This document shows, piece after piece, positions 35,950 through 43,644 of a stretch of 64,000 bases of DNA (positions are counted from its first letter, which is position 1; every line of letters starts with the position of its first letter). The translations under genes were made by a program, and so were the position numbers. Origin of the DNA: RBG-16-57-11 sp964503145 (lineage in GTDB: Bacteria > Chloroflexota > Anaerolineae > Anaerolineales > UBA4823); contig CAZCYV010000002.1 of the NCBI GenBank assembly GCA_964503145.1, positions 434,001-498,000 on the forward strand, given 5' to 3'. Below the pieces are notes generated by a model that saw nothing but the letters and a program-made list of their open reading frames with translations, made no database searches and had not been told where the DNA came from.

Positions 35950-36125
35950 AATGCACCGATGCAGCCATGGCGCCAGCGATGCTCAGGCTGCTGCGATGAT
36001 TATACCCCAGGGCGAACCCAGAGGAACGTTGAGAGCAGACGGGGCTTTTCGATCTTTTGGCTCTGCAATGGATGGCTGCGCTTCACATCGACGCCTGTGT
36101 TTTGGGTGGTAAAATTGGCTTTGCT

Positions 36126-37868
36126 ATGTCCGCAAACCCGAAGCGATACACCAATCAACAGATTGCCGAGATCTTCACCCACATCGCCGATTTGCTGGAG
36201 ATCAAAGGTGAAGTCATCTATAAGATTCTGGCTTACCGCAAGGCCGCGGATAGCCTGGCCAGCCTGGGCAGGGATGTGAACGATGTCTGGCGCGAGGGCG
36301 CGCTGACCGAGATTCCCGGCGTGGGCAAAGCCATTGCCGAGAAAATCGACGAACTGTTGACCACCGGCAGGCTGGGGTTTTTGGAAAAGCTGGAGGCGGA
36401 GGTGCCGCCGGGACTGGCAGAGGTCCTGCAGGTGCCCGACCTGGGGCCGAAAAAAGCGGCGTTGTTCTGGAAGCAGCTTGGCGTGACGAACCTGGCCGAA
36501 CTGGAAGCCGCGGCGCGAGCGGGTAAGCTGCGCTCGCTGCCGGGGATGGGCGAAAAATCGGAGGCGCGCATCCTGGCGGGCATCGAAGCGTTGGCGCGGC
36601 GCTCGGATCGCATCCCCCTGGGTAAAGCCTGGCCTTTTGCCCAATCGCTGCTGGCTCTGCTGCGCGAAGTCCCCGGCGTTCAGGCGGCGGAGGTCGCCGG
36701 CAGCCTGCGGCGCATGCGCGCCACGGTGGGCGACATCGACTTGCTGGCAGCCGCCAGCGACTCCACTGCGGTGATGCAGGCTTTCGTCAATCACCCCGAC
36801 GTGATACGAGTGTCCGGCAAAGGTGAGACCAAGGCCAGCGTCGAGTTCAGCCACAATCTGCGCGCCCAACTCTGGGTGCATCCGCCGGAGCGTTTTGGCA
36901 CTGCGCTGCAATACGCCACCGGCTCGAAGGATCACAACGTTCGCCTGCGCGAACTGGCGCTGAAGCGTGGCCTCTCGCTCTCCGACCAGGCTTTCCTGAA
37001 GCCGGACGGCAGCGAACTGTTGTGCGCCACTGAAGAAGAAGTGTATGCGACGCTGGGCTTGCCGTGGATCCCGCCGGAACTGCGCGAAGATCGCGGCGAG
37101 GTGCAGGCGGCGCTGGCGGGCGAACTGCCTGACTTGTTGAAACAATCAGATATCCAGGCCGAGTTGCATACCCACTCCACCTGGAGCGACGGGACGCTGA
37201 CCATCCGCCAGATGGCCGAAGCCGCCCGCGCACGCGGCTTGAAAGTCCTGGCGATCACCGATCACTCTGCCAGTCTGGGAGTAGCCGGCGGGCTATCGAT
37301 CGATGAGATCAAGGCGCAGCGCGAAGAAATCAACGCCGTGCAGGCCGAACTGGGCGATTCCATCCGCCTGCTGCAGGGCTGCGAAGTGGAAATCCGCGCC
37401 GATGGGGCGTTGGATTTCCCCGATGAGGCGCTGGCGGAGCTGGATATCGTCATTGCTGCGCTGCATAGCAGCCTGCGCCAGCCGCGCGCCCAGGTCACCG
37501 AGCGGCTGATTCGGGCGATGCGCAGCCCGCATGTGGATGTGATTGCGCATCCCAGCGGCCGGCTGATCCCTAACCGTGAGGGCGCCGACCTGGATATGGA
37601 TGCGGTGCTGGCGGCGGCGGCCGAATATGGTGTGGCATTGGAGATCAACGCCCACCCTGCCCGGTTGGATCTGGAGGACATCTATGCCCGTAGGGCATGC
37701 CAGATGGGAATTCGATTGTGTGTGAACACCGATGCGCACAGCGCCAGCGACCTGGACATGCTGCCCTTTGGCGTTGCCACTGCCCGTCGTGGCTGGGTGC
37801 AGGCCAGGGACGTGCTCAATTGCTGGCCGCTCGAGCAACTATTGAGCTGGCTGCAGGCGCGCAAGTAA
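36126..37868 (+). CDS. polX: Family X DNA polymerase with PHP exonuclease
   Basis: 580 residues from MSANPKRYTNQQ, the usual bacterial PolX length. Helix-hairpin-helix motifs are at LTEIPGVGKAIAEKI, VPDLGPKKAALF and LPGMGEKSEARI. The nucleotidyltransferase site is VAGSLRRMRATVGDIDLL (GS and the D-x-D pair). The C-terminal PHP domain has ELHTHSTWSDGT, ITDHS, HPSGR and NTDAHS metal ligands. It fills gaps in base excision repair and has 3'-5' exonuclease activity. A TAAAAT box at 36110-36115 is 10 nt from the start, another short-leader candidate. Confidence 0.95.
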   Translation: MSANPKRYTNQQIAEIFTHIADLLEIKGEVIYKILAYRKAADSLASLGRDVNDVWREGALTEIPGVGKAIAEKIDELLTTGRLGFLEKLEAEVPPGLAEVLQVPDLGPKKAALFWKQLGVTNLAELEAAARAGKLRSLPGMGEKSEARILAGIEALARRSDRIPLGKAWPFAQSLLALLREVPGVQAAEVAGSLRRMRATVGDIDLLAAASDSTAVMQAFVNHPDVIRVSGKGETKASVEFSHNLRAQLWVHPPERFGTALQYATGSKDHNVRLRELALKRGLSLSDQAFLKPDGSELLCATEEEVYATLGLPWIPPELREDRGEVQAALAGELPDLLKQSDIQAELHTHSTWSDGTLTIRQMAEAARARGLKVLAITDHSASLGVAGGLSIDEIKAQREEINAVQAELGDSIRLLQGCEVEIRADGALDFPDEALAELDIVIAALHSSLRQPRAQVTERLIRAMRSPHVDVIAHPSGRLIPNREGADLDMDAVLAAAAEYGVALEINAHPARLDLEDIYARRACQMGIRLCVNTDAHSASDLDMLPFGVATARRGWVQARDVLNCWPLEQLLSWLQARK

Positions 37869-37878
37869 AAGTAAGGAG

Positions 37879-38997
37879 ATGAAACCTACGATACGTTACT
37901 CGACGACGTTGCGGATGGAGTGGCGGCAAAGCCATAGGGAAAGCTGGCTGCAGAAGATCGTTCGATTTGGGGCCGGTCTGGTGATAGGGCTGGCGTTGCT
38001 CACCGGCCTGACGGCGCGCCCGGCCGAAGCGGGGGATTTAGCCCAGAGGCAAGGAGGAGGCAGCGCGGCTGCGCTACTCCAGGCCGTCAACGCCGTGCGC
38101 ACTGCCAATGGCCTGGCGCCTTTCCAGGCGAACAGCGCGTTGATGGCTGCGGCCCAGGCGCAGAGTGAATACCAGGCTTCGATTGACTCGACCACTCATG
38201 TCGGCCGGGGTGGATCCGACGTGCGCAGCCGAGCAATTGCCGCAGGATATGGCGGCGGGGCAAACGTTTCGGTCATCGAGAACGTCTATGGGGGGATGGA
38301 CGCCACCCCGCAGCAGGCGGTAAACTGGTGGAAGGGCGATGGCGTCCATTTGGCCACGCTGCTTTCTACTCGCCACACAGACGCCGGGGCGGGAGCCGCG
38401 GTTTCCAACTCCGGCGTGGTCTATTACACCCTGGTCGTCGGAGCAATCTCTGGCGGCAACGCGGCGGAGAACGGCAGCGCCGCAACGCCTGCATCCAGCG
38501 GCTCAGGCACCTCCAGCGCGACATCGGCCCCGGCCTTCTCACCGATCCAAATTTCAACCCCCAACGCAGACGGCGCGGTGATCCACGTCGTGCAACCTGG
38601 CGAGACGCTGTGGGCAATCTCGGCGGCTTATAAGATCAACATCCTGGATCTGCTCAATCAGAACGGGCTGAACGCCAATGCGTTCATCATCCCAGGACAG
38701 AAGATCGTCATCCGTCCGGTGGGAACAGAGCCTACAGCCACCGCGACGTTGGAAGCGACCGCCGAAAAACCCACCCGCACCCCCCGCCCAACCGCGACGC
38801 TCACCCCGGCAGCGACGGAGCAGGCCGACCTGTCGCAGCCCACGCCGCAGGCGCCGACCGCAGCAGACAAAAGCCAGGCGCTCGAACGCGTGGTGGACAG
38901 GTCAGGAATCGATCCGCTGCTGGTGTTGATCGCCGGCCTGATGGCGGGCGGATTGGCGCTGATGGTGGTAGGGAATATTTTGAAGCGCGCGGGCTGA
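37879..38997 (+). CDS. Envelope CAP (SCP/PR1) and LysM domain protein
   Basis: 372 residues. A signal segment (about 28-51, ending ARPAEA) is followed by a CAP domain at about 63-190 (LLQAVNAVRTANGLAPF, THVGRGGSDVRSRAIAAGY, GAGAAVSNSGVVYYTLVVG). A LysM domain is at about 234-279 (HVVQPGETLWAISAAYKIN). After a Thr/Pro linker a C-terminal membrane helix sits at about 347-366. LysM suggests peptidoglycan or glycan binding. The ribosome-binding site TAAGGAG is adjacent. It begins 10 nt after polX, so they may share a transcript. Confidence 0.87.
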   Translation: MKPTIRYSTTLRMEWRQSHRESWLQKIVRFGAGLVIGLALLTGLTARPAEAGDLAQRQGGGSAAALLQAVNAVRTANGLAPFQANSALMAAAQAQSEYQASIDSTTHVGRGGSDVRSRAIAAGYGGGANVSVIENVYGGMDATPQQAVNWWKGDGVHLATLLSTRHTDAGAGAAVSNSGVVYYTLVVGAISGGNAAENGSAATPASSGSGTSSATSAPAFSPIQISTPNADGAVIHVVQPGETLWAISAAYKINILDLLNQNGLNANAFIIPGQKIVIRPVGTEPTATATLEATAEKPTRTPRPTATLTPAATEQADLSQPTPQAPTAADKSQALERVVDRSGIDPLLVLIAGLMAGGLALMVVGNILKRAG

Positions 38998-39003
38998 TGG
39001 GAC

Positions 39004-39369
39004 TCAGCCCGGCGCAGCCAGTTCTTTGTCCAGGAACCAGCCCCCTTTGCGCTGGTCGGCGTCCTTCGGGGCGCGGTCGTAATACAGATCGAAGACTCGG
39101 CCGCCGGATGTGCGCACGCGGTAATAATCCCTGCCAACGCCCCAGGAACCCCGCCGTGCGGCAGTTGCGGCGTGTTTGGGCTGCATATTGCGTGCCATGC
39201 GCCCGCGGCGGCGGTAATCATGCCATTCGCTCAGCACTTCGAGGATCGAGTACTCTGTCCCCCGCCAGAGGAAGCTATCTGGAGGGCCGGGGATTTTCTC
39301 CAGGGCTGGCGGCCTTGAAAAATGCACCTCGATCGGCTCACCAATAAAGTGTAAAGGAATCAGATCCAT
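39004..39369 (-). CDS. DUF6504-like protein
   Basis: 121 residues from the ATG at 39369; an upstream TTG at 39405 in frame is less likely. Visible features are FLWRGTEYSILEVLSEWHDYRRRG, here split as FLWRGTEYSILEV and LSEWHDYRRRG, and YYRVRTSGGRVFDLYYDRAP with a late GGWFLDKEL. This matches small actinobacterial and chloroflexotal DUF6504 proteins, whose function is unknown. It is convergent with the CAP-LysM gene, 6 nt apart. Confidence 0.65.
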   Translation of the reverse strand: MDLIPLHFIGEPIEVHFSRPPALEKIPGPPDSFLWRGTEYSILEVLSEWHDYRRRGRMARNMQPKHAATAARRGSWGVGRDYYRVRTSGGRVFDLYYDRAPKDADQRKGGWFLDKELAAPG

Positions 39370-39440
39370 GGCGGCGCTCGCTTCTGCAGGGAGGTAGGCC
39401 TGCAAGCCAATTCTAAACGAAAGACATCGAGGTTGAAAAG

Positions 39441-39560
39441 ATGGATCGAATAAACCGCCGCATCTTGCTTTCCTGCGCTGCGTTGACCCTGGCGGTGTGT
39501 CTGTGCCTGAGTCTGGTCAGCGTCCTGGGGGCAGCGATGCTGCTGTTTCAGTTTCAGTAG
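39441..39560 (+). CDS. Small single-helix membrane protein
   Basis: 39 residues: basic start MDRINRRILL followed by an uninterrupted hydrophobic stretch (about 9-36, including CAALTLAVCLCLSLVSVLG) and FQFQ. CGAGGTTG precedes the ATG by 6 nt as a ribosome-binding site. The stop is 9 nt before the HAD gene, so it may be translated in the same mRNA. No family is recognised. Short hydrophobic frames can arise by chance, but the site and composition favour a real peptide. Confidence 0.45.
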   Translation: MDRINRRILLSCAALTLAVCLCLSLVSVLGAAMLLFQFQ

Positions 39561-39569
39561 GGAATAGCG

Positions 39570-40244
39570 ATGGTGTTGGATATCGAGCGGATTCGGGCGC
39601 TGTGCTTCGATGTCGATGGCACCTTGCGCGATACCGACGACGAGTACGTGAATCGGCTGGCGGGTTATCTGAGCAAAATTTTGCCGCCAGGACGAGAACC
39701 TCAGGCCATCGCTCGTCGGATGGTGATGGCAGTCGAAGATCCCGGCAACCTGGCGCTTGGCCTGGCAGATCGGCTGGGGCTTGACTCTCTGTTCACTCGC
39801 GTGCTGCATGCCGTCGAAAGGCCGCGCCCAATCAAAGCGGAAAAGCCGATGATGATCGCTGGCGTACGGGAGATGTTGGAGAAGCTGGGACAAAGCTTTC
39901 CATTGGCGATCATCAGCGCACGCAGCCAGCGCATCACAATGGAGTTCCTGCAAGGTTATCAACTTGAAGGGTTATTTCGAGTGATCGTAACCGGACAGAC
40001 TTGCCAGCGTACCAAGCCACATCCCATGCCGGTGTTGTGGGCGGCGGAAAAGATGGGGGTGCCGCCTGAGGCCTGCCTGATGATCGGAGATACGGTGGTC
40101 GATATCCGAGCGGGGCGGGCGGCAGGGGCACAGACGGTTGGGGTTCTTTGTGGCTTTGGCCGGAAAGATGAATTGCTCAGGGCCGGAGCGCACCTGATCC
40201 TGAAAACCACATCAGAACTGGAAAGTTATTTGCATGGCAGGTGA
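39570..40244 (+). CDS. HAD-superfamily hydrolase
   Basis: 224 residues. Motif I is CFDVDGTLRDTD (Asp near 14 and 16), motif II includes AIISARSQ, motif III lysine is in CQRTKPHPMPV, and motif IV is MIGDTVVDIRAG. The cap is helical, like phosphoglycolate phosphatase and pyrophosphatase relatives. Substrate is unknown. It is distinct from the HAD protein at 5629. Confidence 0.85.
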   Translation: MVLDIERIRALCFDVDGTLRDTDDEYVNRLAGYLSKILPPGREPQAIARRMVMAVEDPGNLALGLADRLGLDSLFTRVLHAVERPRPIKAEKPMMIAGVREMLEKLGQSFPLAIISARSQRITMEFLQGYQLEGLFRVIVTGQTCQRTKPHPMPVLWAAEKMGVPPEACLMIGDTVVDIRAGRAAGAQTVGVLCGFGRKDELLRAGAHLILKTTSELESYLHGR

Positions 40245-40302
40245 AATTCACTCATCCGGGGTATATTTTGGGTAAAAAACGGAAAACGGCAGACAAAAAC
40301 TA

Positions 40303-40331
40303 TTGAATCCTGGCTGAATTTCGCATATAAT
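40303..40331 (+). promoter_or_regulatory. Leaderless-type promoter of the repeat protein
   Basis: TTGAAT (40303-40308), a 17-nt spacer and TATAAT (40326-40331). The ATG at 40338 follows 6 nt later. Confidence 0.7.
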
Positions 40332-40337
40332 GAGGCA

Positions 40338-41288
40338 ATGGTAAGTAGGCATTGGATACTGAGCTTGCTGATCTTCGTGTTGATCGGCAGTGCCACCTGG
40401 CAAAGTTCGCTGGCGCAGGGGGGCGAACAATATTTCGATGAGACAGGCCATGTGGTGGCGGGTGAATTCCTGGCTGCTTATCGTAGCGTCCCCGATCCCA
40501 TTCAATTGTACGGTTTTCCAATCACAGATGCCTTCCAGGACACCACTCGCAATTTGCTGGTGCAATACTTTCAAAAGGCGCGTTTTGAGTTGGATCCGGC
40601 CGGTCCGGTGGGGAAGCGGGTGAAGCTCTCGCCATTGGGAGAATACTTTTATGTTCCCGGGCCGCAGGCGCCGCTGGCGGTCAATCCCGGCGCTTGCCGA
40701 ACGTACCCTCCGAATGGCTATCGGGTCTGCTATGCCTTTTTGGACTTTTATGAGCGCAACGGCGGCCAGCAGCAATTTGGCCTGCCGATCTCGAACGCCG
40801 AACTGCACGACGGCCGAACGGTGCAATACTTCCAGAACGCCCGCTTCGAATGGCATCCTGAGCTGCCGCTGGGCCAGAGGGTCGTGCTGGCGCATTTGGG
40901 CAGCCTGTATTTTGCTCGCCAGGCTGAAGATCCCGCTTTGTTGCTCCCCAAGCAGGGCGGCGATATCATCAACAGCATTCGCAGCCTGCGCGTGCGCGCC
41001 TATCCCGCCAACGCTGTCACTGGAAAGGCTGGTTTACAAACCATCTATGTCATGGTGCAGGATCAGCGCCTGCTTCCGGTGCCAAACGTTCGGGTAACGT
41101 TGATCTTGCGGATGCCAGACGGCAAAGAGCAGCGCCTGGAAATTCCCACCCCGACCAATGAAGCCGGGATCACCCGCTACACTTTCCCCTTCAGCGCCGA
41201 AAAGGTAGGCGTGGCGACGCTCCAGGTCATGGCGGGTCGTGGCGACCTGCAGGCGGCCACGACCACATCCTTCCGCGTATGGTGGTAG
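40338..41288 (+). CDS. Secreted protein with duplicated FG-P / VQYFQ-ARFE modules
   Basis: 316 residues. Signal peptide at about 1-26. Two tandem modules of about 60 residues share the pattern F-x-Y...FG-P-I...VQYFQ-x-ARFE...G-x-RV-L-x-LG-x-(Y/L)-F: one at about 42-104 and one at about 133-192. A C-terminal part (about 213-316) looks like an Ig-fold domain (VPNVRVTLILRMPDG, ITRYTFPFSAEKVGVATLQV). Such modules are common in secreted Chloroflexota proteins of unknown function, to my knowledge. A surface-binding role is a guess. Confidence 0.75.
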   Translation: MVSRHWILSLLIFVLIGSATWQSSLAQGGEQYFDETGHVVAGEFLAAYRSVPDPIQLYGFPITDAFQDTTRNLLVQYFQKARFELDPAGPVGKRVKLSPLGEYFYVPGPQAPLAVNPGACRTYPPNGYRVCYAFLDFYERNGGQQQFGLPISNAELHDGRTVQYFQNARFEWHPELPLGQRVVLAHLGSLYFARQAEDPALLLPKQGGDIINSIRSLRVRAYPANAVTGKAGLQTIYVMVQDQRLLPVPNVRVTLILRMPDGKEQRLEIPTPTNEAGITRYTFPFSAEKVGVATLQVMAGRGDLQAATTTSFRVWW

Positions 41289-41291
41289 GCG

Positions 41292-43607
41292 CTATCCCTT
41301 TTTGATCTGTTCGAGCAAATGTTGATATTCGGCCTTATTGGGCGGATCCAGAGAGATGATCATCTCTAAAGTCTGGATTGCTCCTGCCCGGTCGCCTGCA
41401 TCCAGCAGCATATCGCCGATTTCGTCGAGCTGACCGACGGCTTCGATCATACGGCCGGCGTCCCGGTAAACATCTACCAGCCTGCGGCGTAAGGGGATGT
41501 TCTGGGGATATTCCGCGATCAGTCCTTCCAGGAACTTGATCGACTTTTCTGGCTGGTTGATGCTGCTCAGATAAGCGATGCAGTTGTCCACTTCGGCGAG
41601 CGCCTGCGGCTCCTGTCCCAGACGGATGTTGAGCTGAATGATTTCTGAGCGCGCTTTGAAGTCGTCGGGTTGCAGCGTGCGGATCTGTTCCAGGACGCGC
41701 AACGCCTGACGCCAGTCCAGGCTCTGCACGTCGATATCCGCCATGCGATGCAGAATCCGCACCCGCAAAGCGCGATCCACGTTGGCCTGCTGGGCGGTGC
41801 GCAGCGCCTCGGTGTAAGTCTTGCGCGCCATGTTCAGGTCCGCCAGGCTGTAATAGACCTCGGCAAGTTGCATATACTCTTCGATGGCGTTCTCGGTCCT
41901 TCCGAAAGCCAGCAGTTGCTCGATCAGGCGCCCTCGGGCGCTCAGATCGGTGGGAGCCAACTCGACGATGCGGCGGGCGTAGTTGATTGCCTGCTGTACA
42001 TCGCCGCGGGTGGCGTAAGCGCGTGAAATGACACTGAACTTCTCCACCGCGCCTACCAGATCTCCCTGTTGGTGCAGGATCTCGCCCATGATAGCGTGCA
42101 GCGGAAGGTAAGTGGGGGCGTCTTGCAGGGCATAGAAGGCTTCTTCCATTGCTGAACGCATCTGGCCTTTGGAGACCATGTCGTTCATGGCGCTGATCGA
42201 AGCAATGACCTCGCTGCTGCGCGCTTCGATCAGGATTTCCGCCAGCGGGATCGGCGGGCCTTGACCATCCTGGCCTGGAAGCTGCTCGCGCGCCCGGCGA
42301 AGCTGCGCCCGCCAATCTGAGCGCATCAGCATCTGGCGAATGTTGTCGCAGATGCGCATCAGGATATCCGGGTTGGTTTGCTGGCGGTGGGATTCGATCA
42401 GCAAGTCATACAGTTGCCGCAGGTCGTTGCTGTATTCTGGCGGGACGATCTGAATATCCGCCAGCTTGAGCGCCTCCAGGTATTCGAGCGAGGCCTCCTT
42501 GATCTGATCTCTTTGGCGAAGCAACTCACCCAGGAGCAGACGCGATCCCAGCGCGTAATCGGGGTGTTTGACGGAATTCTGCAACTGTCTCAGGGCGCTT
42601 TCAGGCCGCCCAGTCTGCGCATACAGGTACCCCAGATCGAACACCGCCGCTATGTGATCCAGGCCGGCGTCCATGGCGCGCTTCAATTCCTCAATGGCCT
42701 GGGAATATTCGCCTTGCGTCTGCAGGTCGACCACCTGTGACAGGTGCAAGATCAGGCGATTGCGATCGCTCGGTTTTTGGCCAAGCCCAGCGATGCCGGT
42801 GACAATGTCGTGCAAGCCGCGCCTGGCGCCGGTGTCTTCGACATCTTCCTCGGTGTCGAATAGCATACCTGCCAGGACGGTCAACGCCTTTTGACGCGCC
42901 AGGGAGACGGGGTCCAGTTCAGGCTGAACCACGGTCTGCGGGGCTTGAAGCTGGCGCACCTGAGACATGCGCAGCGGCGCAGTCCCGCCACGCGGCCGAG
43001 AAGGCTTAGGAAGCTGTTTGAAATCCTTGAGAAGATTGAGCGCATGCAGCACTTCTTCATTGTTCGGCAGGATCTTCAGCGCCTGATTGACCGCCTGGAG
43101 GGCCTTATCGGGTTCTCCGTTGCTTTGCAGTAAGCTGGCGGTAGCCAGGTATTCGGTCACCGATTTATGCTTTTCGCCGATGCGCTCATATACCAGCGCC
43201 AGGCGTGAGTGCGCCAGTAAACTCTCTGGATTCAGTCGCGTCACCCGCTCCCAATTCTCGATGGCTTTATTTACTTCGCGATTCTTGAGGTATAGTTCGG
43301 CTGCGCGCAGAGCGGCTTGAGCGGCTTGTTCCAGGTTGCCCATGCGCTCTGAAAGCTGAGCCACTTTTTCGAGCGGGATGGGGTCATCTGGCGCCGCGCG
43401 GGCTGCCTTTTGATAGCAGATCAGCGCTTCGTCGTATTCTTGCAACTCGATCAGAGCCAGGCCCAGGCTATTCAGCGCCTGGGGGTGATCGGGGAATTCT
43501 TGGAGGGCCTGGCGATAAAATGCAGCAGCCCGATCCCACATCTGGTCCCAGGCGGCCGAGTGGCCTTGATTCATCGCCTGTTGAAAGATTTCCTGGCGCC
43601 TTGCCAT
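41292..43607 (-). CDS. Large cytoplasmic TPR protein
   Basis: 771 residues from MARRQEIFQQAMN, with GGAG 8 nt upstream. Almost the whole protein is TPR-like (AAAFYRQALQEFPDHPQALNS in parts, DEALICYQKAARAAPDDP, AIENWERVTRLNPESLLAHS). There is no signal or membrane segment. A less repetitive, Pro-rich region lies at about 205-260. It follows polA by 37 nt on the same strand, so it may be co-transcribed, but no functional link is known. A scaffold role is an inference. Confidence 0.85.
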   Translation of the reverse strand: MARRQEIFQQAMNQGHSAAWDQMWDRAAAFYRQALQEFPDHPQALNSLGLALIELQEYDEALICYQKAARAAPDDPIPLEKVAQLSERMGNLEQAAQAALRAAELYLKNREVNKAIENWERVTRLNPESLLAHSRLALVYERIGEKHKSVTEYLATASLLQSNGEPDKALQAVNQALKILPNNEEVLHALNLLKDFKQLPKPSRPRGGTAPLRMSQVRQLQAPQTVVQPELDPVSLARQKALTVLAGMLFDTEEDVEDTGARRGLHDIVTGIAGLGQKPSDRNRLILHLSQVVDLQTQGEYSQAIEELKRAMDAGLDHIAAVFDLGYLYAQTGRPESALRQLQNSVKHPDYALGSRLLLGELLRQRDQIKEASLEYLEALKLADIQIVPPEYSNDLRQLYDLLIESHRQQTNPDILMRICDNIRQMLMRSDWRAQLRRAREQLPGQDGQGPPIPLAEILIEARSSEVIASISAMNDMVSKGQMRSAMEEAFYALQDAPTYLPLHAIMGEILHQQGDLVGAVEKFSVISRAYATRGDVQQAINYARRIVELAPTDLSARGRLIEQLLAFGRTENAIEEYMQLAEVYYSLADLNMARKTYTEALRTAQQANVDRALRVRILHRMADIDVQSLDWRQALRVLEQIRTLQPDDFKARSEIIQLNIRLGQEPQALAEVDNCIAYLSSINQPEKSIKFLEGLIAEYPQNIPLRRRLVDVYRDAGRMIEAVGQLDEIGDMLLDAGDRAGAIQTLEMIISLDPPNKAEYQHLLEQIKKG

Positions 43608-43644
43608 ATTCACTCCTTGCAATTGCAAAACCTGACCAGTTTCA

